Shown piece after piece: positions 10,833 through 20,070 of a stretch of DNA of 26,433 nt (positions are counted from its first letter, which is position 1; every line of letters starts with the position of its first letter). The notes beneath the pieces are model-generated. The model saw nothing but the letters and a program-made list of their open reading frames with translations. It made no database searches and was not told the DNA's origin. The position numbers and the translations under genes are program-made. Source of the stretch: Klebsormidium nitens (lineage: Eukaryota; Streptophyta; Klebsormidiophyceae; Klebsormidiales; Klebsormidiaceae); contig DF237740.1 in assembly GCA_000708835.1 (NCBI GenBank), positions 1 through 26,433 of the forward strand, written 5' to 3'.

Positions 10833-10878
10833 TCGAGAGTCTCGACTCTCGACTCTCGAGCCTACCGGTTACCGGTAG
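10833..10878. repeat. Compound palindromes
   Basis: TCGAGAGTC at 10833-10841 pairs with GACTCTCGA at 10851-10859, with CGACTCT directly repeated between them. A 17-bp palindrome with 8-bp arms (CTACCGGT, one base, ACCGGTAG) follows at 10862-10878. Confidence 0.7.
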
Positions 10879-11582
10879 ATCGACGGACGGGTAAGAAGCT
10901 GTACGTTGGATCATGGATGGGTCGAAAAGAGTCGCGCAGACGCAGTCCGTACCGCACGATGTGGATCTCTTACTTGTCTCCTGGACTCGAGGCTCGGCGC
11001 CGGCGGATCGGGATTCGGTTGAAGCAAACATGCCAACAGTTTCAAAGAAGCCAGCCCGAAGCCAGCTAGAACTTTATGGTGGTTGTGGCGCCGCCGGTCG
11101 GTATCCGGGTATAAGTTAGTTAAGCCGCTTACGTGTATGCGGTTGATTACATGGCTCGAGCTAGCATTTACAGAAACTTACCAGTTCCGCATTCAGTTCG
11201 GCGTTGCAGTTCAGCACCACTGAGTTCAATTCCTCTAGAGATTGTAAGATTTAAGATTGTACATGTGAGTAAAAGCACCTGGTAGGTTGAGCATAGACGC
11301 GTTAGCAAACGAAAAAAGACCATTGGCGAGACATCTCGACATTGACAAGATATAAGATTAGGTACTCGGACCGGGCTCGGACCATTGTTCCCGCAACTTA
11401 CTTCTCTCAAAGGCAGGAGAGGGTTCACATTGGACTTTCCGGAACAGATTATCCTCCTTCGAAAACACGAAGTTACTGCAGTGACGGAAGCACACGTCAT
11501 GGTCCGGAACGCTCTTTGCCAACGGTCAAAGTTACGAACATCAAAAAGCTTTCGGCATCGAAGAACGGACCAAAATGTCATC

Positions 11583-11639
11583 CGTAAAACATGTTTTCGA
11601 AAGGCGGTCGGCGACCGCCTTTCGAAAACATGTTTTACG
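11583..11639. repeat. Perfect 57-bp palindrome
   Basis: The arms 11583-11610 and 11612-11639 are exact reverse complements (28 bp each) around a single central base, 11611. The arm contains AAAACATGTTTT and TTCGAA sub-palindromes. No gene overlaps it. An RNA copy would form a near-continuous 28-bp stem. Confidence 0.95.
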
Positions 11640-13038
11640 ATTATGACGTCCGACTCAGCGATCGAGTGGCTCAGATTCACCGATGCGCAGTTCGGCCGAA
11701 TGTTATGACGTCAAAGTGTACCAAGTGTACCATTTTGTACATCCACGTGATCGCACGTTGTCTCCGCCGAAACTGGTGATGCATTCGACAATGGTTTTCC
11801 CTATGTGAACCCAACTTCGGAACTCGCTGGTACAACGTCAGCACACGTCATTTGGGTACATCTCAAAACAAAGCGAAAGTTGATCGAAAGTCCAATGTGA
11901 ACCCTCTCCAGCATGCGCCGGATTATACGAATGGCTTACCCATTGCGAGGGTATGTTCTCAAGATTTATGGGATCTGCTCAAAGCAGTATGACTATTAGG
12001 CTACTGCTCGTGCAAGGGACGCGATCGATCGCATCCTCCATGTCTGCTATTTGGGAGGGTCTGGCAAACAGAAATGTGATACTAGAAGGTCAATCATCTT
12101 CGAGCGACGGCAATGTAAGAATAAAGCTAGTACAAAGCATGTGAAGCGTCAGCCAAACCGCTAACGTTCAAGCTATGGAGCGAACACGGAGCGAATCGGA
12201 CGCGTGTTGATCAGACTTTAAAACTTAAGTAGATAAAATGCAATTGTAAGCATGGAAGCATACCGGTAGCATAATATTGTAACGCTGAAACTAAATAAGC
12301 GAGTCGAACAGTGCCTAAACAATTGAAAACATACGTTGGAAGATACGCCGGTGCATGCATCAGGGCTCCATCAGGGCCGCATCTCACGAGAGGAATCTCG
12401 AAAAGCCGAGGCTGCCGCATTACGAAAAACTCACGACCATGAGCATGCAACAATCATTGCGACTCTTGTTGCTTTAATTTCGAGTTGAATCCGAGTTCAA
12501 TACATTCGCATCAACTATGTCAATGGATCTAAGGCATGGTTGCCGCATTCTGATCGTTCAGAACTCAAACATTGTATCATCCATGGAAGTGTATAGCCCA
12601 TGTGGCTACGGCGTTTTGAAAAGTGAGGATGATGCATGATGTGCACGTACCTTTTAAGTTGTTGAATTGTCAACGAGATGGCATTCTGGTTGCAATGATG
12701 CCATCATGGCATGATGCACGCTGCCCCGCATAATACAACAACGTACTTGCGTATTGCATAGAAAAGACATTTCAGCATATATAGCTGTGCCAGATGATGG
12801 CATGAGCCACTGCAGGGGCCGAACGTAATGTCGCGATCCCATGCAAGACCGAGATTGATTTACAGTCAATTTGTTGTACGACTAGAGCGCTGAACTTCAT
12901 GTGGGCGGAGTATTGCTGCAAGCATTTTCAGGCTTTAGGGTGTGTTGAATTTGAAACACACCTTCCACCCAACTTGACTTTACCTAACGTGGACGGCAAG
13001 CTCGTAGACGTTGTCTTAATTGGCTGCAGATCATGGGC

Positions 13039-13068
13039 ACTGCAATTGCACACTGCAATTGCACTGCA
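13039..13068. repeat. Short tandem repeat of CACTGCAATTG
   Basis: Two copies of CACTGCAATTG (13039-13049, 13051-13061) and a partial third copy at 13062. The motif includes the palindrome GCAATTGC. Confidence 0.7.
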
Positions 13069-13271
13069 AAAGAAGTGTGTTTTGCAGGCGCCTCGAAAAC
13101 AAGACGCGCACGAGTTCTTGGAGCGTCGAATCAGCGCTTTCCTGAAAGGCCTTCTTTATATGTTCAGAGCGGAACCGTAATGCACGCGTCTTCTTGACGG
13201 GGACCCTTTCGGTCCACTGACTGAGCATTCCTTCCTCTCCGTATATGCGGTCAGGAACAAAGACGTGTGTC

Positions 13272-16200
13272 TCATCGTTGAGAGCTCGAAGCAATCCGTT
13301 TGATCGCTTTGATGTCCAGCACGCCCGGAGTACTTTCATCCCTCACGGCCTCAACGGCGGCCCGTGCCACGTCTTCCACGTCGACCGGCGGCGCGATCAG
13401 GACGTCCGAACCCGGGATTCTACAGAGAGCGTCCGTCAGCGCGTCCGGCAAAATGGACAAACTTTTTTCTACGGCGGCGCCCACCGGCGTCAGCGGAATG
13501 CTGACGTTGTTCGCCTGGGGGACTCGTCGGGAGCCGTAGATGAAACCCGGCCGCAGAATGACGCCTGCACGGGGGGGGCGGGACGTCAGGCTGACGTGAG
13601 GCGCAAAACCGGGCTTTGGAACGACTGCCCGCACTGCGTCAAAGTCTACTTGAAATTCGAAGGGCTGAACAACGTTTGACAAGCATGCAGATCGTTGCAC
13701 AAGAAATCAAAACCCAAGCCGATCAGCCGTGTTGAACTCACGAGCAAGGCAGCCAACTCCAAAATGTCTCCTCAGTTTCTCTCAGCTCGCAAGTTGAAAT
13801 AAGACAAAGCCGCACGAGCCAGTCGCAAGCTAACAAGCCGCAGAAGGAAGGCGGTTTCTGGGGACAACAACAGACAGATTACCGGGAGAGTTAGAAGACA
13901 CCCGGGGTCAAAGTAAGCGGCCAGGGAGACAAGCAAACCCAAGAGGTTAAGGAATAACCCACCAGAACCCGGGTAGAGCTCCGCGATTCGCGCCTCCGCC
14001 TTCTTCTTGCCCACGAAGTATCCGATGCTGTCCTTTACCCCGGACGGCAGATTGTAATCATGCACGCTGACGAAGATGAAGCGCGGGACGCCTGCCGAGA
14101 AGAAAAGGTGACGTCGGTAGAGCAACAAGGCTGGTGCGTGCTAGGGGCAGGATGGTTGCAAATCGGGAGAGGTGACGTCAGTGCGGCGACAAGTCCGGTG
14201 CGCGCTAGCGCCAAGATGGTCGCTCCAAAGGCTTCGCAAAGTGCGAGATGCGTACGCAAAAGACTGGAATGTGGAAATTCTCGGAGGCGAGGTGTTCGTT
14301 CCAGCGGCAGCCCAAGAGAGTGCGTCAAGTGGGGGATGCTTGAAACGACATTAGTTCAACAATTCCTGAGCGCTGAACAGATTTCGGCAATAAGATAGAC
14401 GCGGCAGGGGGAAGCTCCCAAAGCAGTTTTGGAAAAGAGGACTGAGTCCCCTTGAGCCGAGGCACTTTCTCCATCGGGACAGTACTGAGGTCACCACTTA
14501 CGTCATCACAACCTGTCATCCTCAACCGCGCCAAACTCTCGTTCATACAAGTTGACCTCGACTCAAGGATGATGACGTCATGCTAAGGCTGATCCACTTG
14601 TAGGCGCTAACTACTGCAGCCTCAGCGAACCTGGCGGCGCACAGGGTAGTGTTGAATCCCATAGCCCAGACGGTTCAACAAAGCTGACTTCGGCTGCGAT
14701 TTCGGATACCAACAAGGAATGAAGGGAAGAGACACGAGAGGAAAGAAGGGGACGCTGACGTCACGCTCACCTGCGTTCTTGGCGGCCTCGGCGGCGCGCA
14801 CGGTGGCGTCGCCGCAGATGCGCTCCATCTGCTCGTTGGTGCCGAAGCCGCCGAGGCAGGACATTACGGCGGACGCGCCCGCGAAGTAGCTCTCGAGGTC
14901 CGCGGAAAAGACGTCGGCTGCACGGAACAATTAAATGCTTTGATTGTTCAAGCCCAATGCAATGCAGTGTCTAAGCCCGAGTGCTAGTCTTTGGAAAATT
15001 TGATCAATGAATCCGCCCCAAGTGCGGCATGACGGCAGACGCGCCTTCGAAGTAGCTTTCAAGATCGGCAGAAAACACGTCGGCTGCACAGCAAAACGAA
15101 GCGGATGAGAGCTTTTTTGTTTACACACCCAACGGAATAGTATTTTAGCCCAGCGTGTCTGAGGATTTTGGGTAAACAAACTGACGGCGGACGCGCCCGA
15201 AAAGTGGCTCTCGAGTTCCGCGGAAAAGACAACGACTGCACAGCAAAATAAAGTGTATCAAGGTGCTGCTATACCGAAATGGGGGTGTGTATTTGTACGG
15301 TTTGGCTTGGTAAACCTGCCCCCATGCACAACATTACGGCGGACGCGCCTGCGAAGTAGCTCCCGAGGTCCGCGGAAAAAGACGTCGGCTGCCCAACAAA
15401 CGAAAGTTGAGAGGGCGGTAAATTGGAAGACATATATTTCAAGAATGCAGATTTTAAATGAAACGGAACGATGCATGACAGAACGGCGGCCGCGCCCGCG
15501 CCCGCGAAGAAGCTCTCGAGGTCCGCGGAAGACACGTCGACTGCACAGCAAACGATCGGTCTTAAAAAAAATCTACATTCGGAGAATTTGGCTTTAGGTG
15601 TGCAGGTTTCGGAAAGTAGAAACGGACGATGCACGACGAAGCGGCCGAGGCGCACATGAAGTAGCTCGCGAGGCCCACAGACGTTCGGCTGCGTGGCAGA
15701 TGAGAGCGTATCAGAAAACTGCTACATTTCTAGGTCTTCTGGGTTGGCATGAGCGAACCCGCCTACCGCACGTCATGTCGGCGGATGCGCTGAAATGGTG
15801 ATTCTCGAGATTGAACGGGGATGACCTCGTAGCCGCAAGCGGAATGAGGGGTTTGAGCGTGCTGGGGGCCAAGGGCTTTCGGCTTTCTGTGAAAACTACC
15901 GGTGGTTGGACGGGCCAAGAGGCAACCCCAGACCAGCGGACACGGCGGCAGAAAGGAAAAGTTGTCCACTTAAGAGGGCTTCTATAACGGGCTTTGCGGC
16001 TTCCTAGAGATCGGATTCCAGTATCTGGCGAACGGTCGGAGCGACCCCAAGCGCGGCAGAGAGGGGGCTCGAATATCCAGCGGAACAATCTGCTTTGCGG
16101 GGCTGTTACGTGACCCACTCACCCGTGATCCACTGCGCATTGTAGACCCAGGCTTCGGCCACTGTGGGCCGCCCCGACCTGCGGACGAAGGACGAGAGGT

Positions 16201-17394
16201 TTCATTCAGCTTCTTCTCTTCTTGATTCATCTTCTTCTTGCCTTTTAGGCTTTCCTACTTCGTTCTTCTCTTGTTTTTGTTCAGGACCACAGCCTACCTC
16301 GAGAAAGGAAACGACTGAACGCGTGAATATCTGACACAGAAGGGTTCCAATACCCTCCTCGAACTTTCCCTTTTGATGAAATAGAGGCTCTGTTTAAACC
16401 AGACGCTCGGAAGTGCTGAACCTCACTCGCACTCTGGTCGTTTCCTGGATGAGTTAATGTGAGCGTGCTTGGGGAGAAGGATCCCAATAGCGCCATGTAG
16501 ATATCTAAAGTACGGAAAAGTAACTTTGAAACGTGAACGGGCAGCACACAAGCACTTCAGAAGGACGACTTCGATCGGGTTGCCAGGTGACTACTGAGTA
16601 ATGCTAGAGAATTGTCGGGGCTGCTATTCGTTCCACGATGCGGTTTTGCGATGCTCGAACTGCTCTAAACCTTCGCGACCCTAAGCACTTTTTTGGGGTT
16701 GCCAAAATTAGACAGATCTGGCGGCACGTGCTGGGATCAGACGGCTGAGAGTTTGAACCATGACCAGACCACCCTGTCACGCGTGCTACGGAAGTCAGAC
16801 TCTACGAGGAACCGCAGCTGACCTTACCCTACCCATTAGCCGCAGTCATCACCAGTATCTTCCGCAAAGAAGTCCTTTACATCTCCGTAAATGTCACTGT
16901 TTTTGAACACTCAAATCCTGCTGAGACATTCACACCGAAGGCGACGCAACAAGCTTCCAGGCAAATAAGCTAGTGGGCAAAAACACGGAAGGTAGCAAAG
17001 GGAGGCTTCAATAAAGGCCAGCAAGGAGGGGGGACGTTACCTGTTTATGCTCGTGACTTCGTACCCCTTCTCGATCGCCGCCCTGACCACGTGGGAGCCG
17101 ACGAAGCCGTTGCCGCCGAGGACAATCAACTGCGACAATGAGCAGAACAACAATGTCACTGCGCATTTCGGGTGAGAACGTTTGAGTCTCTGCGGCTTTC
17201 AATTATAGAAGGGTGAAAGGCGACTGGTAGGCTCTACTAACACCTTCAAGCACTTGGGCTGATTGTGTTCCACGGGTTCCTCTACAGCTTGGAGGAGCAT
17301 CAAAAGGTTTGGATACACATACTAATATTCGCTGTATTGGGTCGGAAAAGTACCCAATTCGGGCAGAGGAAAGGAAACGACAAACATGGCGCAT
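13272..17394 (-). CDS. Atypical SDR / NAD(P)-binding Rossmann-fold protein, six exons
   Basis: Exons in gene order: 17323-17394, 17041-17129, 16123-16178, 14771-14917, 13963-14091, 13272-13564. All junctions are GT-AG with matching phases, giving about 261 residues. The dinucleotide-binding loop is GGNGFVGSH (residues 29-37), SCLGGFG follows the fourth beta strand, YFVGK (146-150) fits the YxxxK motif of the superfamily, and VILRPGFIYGSR lies near the C-terminal half. This order matches the plant proteins typified by Arabidopsis At1g32220, At5g10730 and At5g15910, related to NDUFA9-like SDRs and yeast Coq11. Relatives are implicated in ubiquinone synthesis or complex I assembly; the exact role here is inference. 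The N-terminus (MRHVCRFLSSARIGYF) is Arg-rich with no acidic residue, like a mitochondrial presequence. The first exon is the least certain: I chose it for its strong donor (gtatgt) and phase-0 match. The gene is divergent from the sigma factor gene. Confidence 0.87.
13565..13962 (-). other. Rossmann gene intron 5
   Basis: The donor is TCTG/gtgggt and the acceptor is a C-rich tract ending gtgcag; both flanks are phase 1. The reading frame of the upstream exon stays open well into the intron, but the family alignment (ELYPGSG then VILRPGF) fixes the junction. Confidence 0.75.
14092..14770 (-). other. Rossmann gene intron 4 with TGACGTCA cluster and a duplicated block
   Basis: The donor is GCAG/gtgagc and the acceptor is tgccgagaag-side cggcag at 14092. 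Two blocks, about 14103-14160 and 14167-14224, align loosely over about 58 bp (shared GGTGACGTC, a CTGGTGCG-like string, GCTAG and GATGGT) with a 64-bp period. TGACGT occurs at 14109, 14173, 14573 and 14756, with a related ACGTCATC at 14501. TGACG boxes bind plant bZIP proteins, but inside an intron their role is unproven. Confidence 0.6.
14860..15830 (-). repeat. Tandem array of intron-exon boundary copies in Rossmann gene intron 3
   Basis: The working exon starts at 14917 (gtgcag/CCGACG). Six diverged copies of its first 50-60 bp lie upstream with exon-like starts at 15083, 15235, 15388, 15540, 15688 and about 15826. Spacings are 166, 152, 153, 152, 148 and about 138 bp. Copies 1-5 keep an AG acceptor position, mostly tgtgcag. 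Intron parts are also shared: TGCACAGCAAA after the acceptor and ACGATGCA between copies 3, 4 and 5. Copies 1, 2 and 4 keep the reading frame (copy 1 reads DVFSADLESYFEGASAVM); copy 3 has one extra T; copies 5 and 6 are badly decayed. The 3' half of the exon and its donor are never copied. No copy can replace the true exon, since copy 1 soon reaches a stop. Confidence 0.93.
15831..16122 (-). other. 5' part of Rossmann gene intron 3
   Basis: This runs from the donor ACGG/gtgagt (exon end 16123) to the repeat array. It is unique sequence and I see nothing coding in it. Confidence 0.7.
16179..17040 (-). other. Rossmann gene intron 2, 862 bp
   Basis: The donor is ACAG/gtaacg and the acceptor is tcgtccgcag. 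The 70 bases before the acceptor are unusually purine-rich on the coding strand (AAGAAG-type, about 16205-16275) instead of pyrimidine-rich. No exon or repeat array is seen. Confidence 0.7.
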
Positions 17395-20070
17395 GAGCTA
17401 CATGGAGAATGTAGCGAGAGCGTTGCAACAGCTTTCCCCAGCTTTGAAGGCATCCTTGCCGATCAGTCTGAGAAGACGGGAGCAGTAAATGTGGTAATAA
17501 GGCCACTGATCACTGTTCAAAAACTGGCTCAAAGGAAGCGGCTAAACATTGCTAAAGAAAGAGCCTCCCATGGCTGGTGGCCTCCAAAGACGGGATGTCC
17601 AATGTGCGGCGCACCCCCATTGCTTTGCTATCTGCATTTCATGATGACTTCTCAAAACATAAGCCTTGCTTTTGAGTTCCGAATGAGGTTTCTGAATTTA
17701 GGAATGAAGTTCGATTTGCTATCCGACTTGAAAAGGAACAGTGCATTTCAATCAAGTGCCGATATGTACCTTGATCGGTTTGACAACTCCTTCGACGTCA
17801 ATCACGGGACTGGTGGCAGTGGACGAACCCACAGCAGCTCGACATGAGCTGTTCCTTGGTGCTGGTGACCTGTTCCAGAATTAATTAAATGTAAGAACCT
17901 TTACATTCTGTTCAGGACCGTGCAGTGACAGGATGATTCGTGCAAATTGATTAGCTTGCATCTGTTATCAGGAAGATTTCCCATGAAATTTCACATGGAA
18001 AGTTTCCACAGGGGCAAAGGGCGCTCCTGATGGGTGATCATCGCTCGAAGAAAGGTTGGGAAAGACGGTCAGTTGTCTTGTTCGCGTGGCTAGCTTGAGG
18101 TCCCCGGAGCAAGAATGCTGTCCTCTAATGTCAAAAAGGTACGGCCTATGTCTGGATCCAATATTCCCAAAGAGCAAGAATCAGCGCGAGTTGTGATGAT
18201 CACAAAATCGCCTTGTGATGATAACAAAATCGCCTTGTGATGTGATGATAACAAAGAACTAGACCCAGCAAACGACTTTGACAAGGCGTCTGAGAGAAAA
18301 AGCGCCGAACCAAGCAATGCAATGAATGGAGAGCCAACGCTGGAGCGCCATGGCGATCCAGAGTCAGTGCAAAGCGTTTTGTGATTTGCCACTAGTTGCC
18401 TGATGGCAAAGCCCGACAAACTGCTCAATTGAGTGACACCCCGCCTGCGTCACAGTACAGATTCCTGCAATCTCTCTGCAACGACGCTTTCAATCGCACC
18501 ACTTTCAGTAGATCACTTGGTCTAGAGATGACTCAGGATGGTATAAGTTGGAGCAAACAAATCAGAATCTCGCTTGATCCCTTCTGATGCAGGGGTATTA
18601 AAAGCGCACAAAAGGGCCCTTGACCGATCTTCGATAGATCTCAGAGCAATCTTACCTTCTGATGGGATCGTGAGTCAAAGACTCGAGCGCTCTTCCCAAG
18701 AACCCATCCGTTTTTGGAGTCAATGCGTGTGCCACATTTGTCCTTCTCCGCTCCTGCCGCAAGCTACTCAACCTGTGCTGACTGCATTCGGCCCCGCAAC
18801 AGTGCACCCCAGCAGATGAATGCGCCCTCGTCTGAACAGTCTTTGCAACTTTGTGGGCGCCCTGGAATGTGCTTAGCGCAGGCGACTGCAGGTTGATGCA
18901 AACGGACTGAGATGCCATTTTGGGTCAACCCCGGAGCTGCACCACTTTTTTCTCTGTCAGCTACAGCTCCTAGCCAATCTGATACAGGTGGCACTTGCTT
19001 ATTACTCACAAGAACTTTGCTGCCGATGGTCAACCCAAGGTGATCATGCGACCTTGATGAGCTGTGAATGCAGCCCTAGCGCTGTGTAATCAGGATTGCC
19101 AGTAAACATCCAAATGTGTCAATTGGTCTGGTTACTTCCAACTAGCACCTTGTGCTCGAATCTCACTAAGACAACACACATGCCAAGCTGGCCTCCAATT
19201 GCAAAGGCGCCAACAATGATGGAAGTTCCCCTTCTTGAACTTGAGAGTTCTTGTCACTTGACCAAAGATCCATCTTCTTGTCCAAGCCGGAGTCCAAGTC
19301 GGATCCAACTCAGGACATGCAAGCAAATCCAGATACGGTAATGGCTTTGAACCTACGGTAACGGTCTCTGAAAGCGCTGACGTCGACGACAAGCCGAGAT
19401 CTCCAGATTGCCTTTGCTCGACGTTGCATCCTTCTCAATTCGTCGTAGCAGATGCCTGACACGCAGATTACACGGAATTCTGCCGCTCACAAGCTCTGTA
19501 GCCCACATTTCATTTTCGAATCGAATTTGAGAATGCCGGAAGCTTCGACAGCGAATCCGGGCGCGGCTCGGTTTGGCGTGACGTGGCCCAAGCACAATCT
19601 CAAATTGGATGAGGGAGCCTTCGTCCCCCTTCCAGTGTCCACCGTGGCTGTCGATGTACCCAAGTCCAACTTTGGAACGGTCTAGACTCTTGCGCAGACT
19701 GCCGAGTGCTAGAGAAAGGTGGTCACGCGACACGACAGTTGGGTACCTTTTCTGAGCGCCATTGAACAGCAAACACGTCACCAGGCCGTCTGCTGAACCG
19801 AAGCCTCAGGAAAGGCCATGGTGCCTACAAACAGGCGGTGAACCTACAGGCTACACTCTCATGTTCCATGTCGAGAGCGATTCCTTGGTTTCAAAAGTAG
19901 ACAGCACCTTTCAACAGGTGATTGAAGAAGGAGGAACGCTGTATTGCGAGCACAGTTGAATTTGATTAAGACTGGCGGCAGATTGTAGTCCTAAGTGATC
20001 AAGAGTTTCTATTAGCGTTTTCGCGTCAATTGCGAGGCAAAAAGAAGGGGCCAATCCACGCGGGCATCGA
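17395..20070. other. Divergent intergenic spacer between the Rossmann and sigma factor genes
   Basis: 2.7 kb that should contain both promoters and 5' UTRs. No TATA box could be placed with confidence. A 153-codon plus-strand frame (17386-17847, starting MAHELHGECSES) has no recognisable domain and begins antisense to the Rossmann start codon; I do not call it a gene. Other frames on both strands are short and unsupported. The only clear structure is the 22-bp tandem repeat at 18191-18256. Confidence 0.5.
18191..18256. repeat. 22-bp tandem repeat, three copies
   Basis: Units at 18191-18212 and 18213-18234 differ by one base (TTGTGATGAT then CACAAAATCGCC or AACAAAATCGCC). The third, 18235-18256, has a short GTGAT insertion and is truncated. 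It lies in the divergent spacer. Confidence 0.85.

Larger units (their letters stand above)
8531..13271. other. Intergenic, palindrome-rich, no supported gene
   Basis: 4.7 kb between the RWP-RK and Rossmann genes. Open frames here (for example minus 9374-9778 and minus 11168-11680) lack family signatures, and the second runs straight through a perfect palindrome, so I treat them as chance. The stretch carries the inverted repeats listed separately and recurrent GTACGGT/ACCGTAC strings (9650, 9727, 9771, 9920, 10209, 10301). It may hold remnants of non-autonomous mobile elements. Part near 13.2 kb is presumably the Rossmann gene 3' UTR. Confidence 0.5.

Noticed and set aside
11168-11680. Minus-strand 170-codon open frame
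   Set aside because: It reads straight through the perfect palindrome and has no family signature; chance is the simpler explanation.
12899-13180. Plus-strand 93-codon frame
   Set aside because: It overlaps the likely 3' UTR of the Rossmann gene in antisense and a short CACTGCAATTG repeat, with no domain.
17203-17322. Extending the first Rossmann exon beyond 17323 to a donor at CTTGAAG/gtgtta
   Set aside because: That donor is phase 1 and does not fit the phase-0 start of the next exon, while gtatgt at 17322 fits.
17386-17847. Plus-strand 153-codon frame with a CPMC motif
   Set aside because: It starts antisense to the Rossmann first exon and lacks a recognisable domain. The two Cys residues alone are not evidence for a zinc site.
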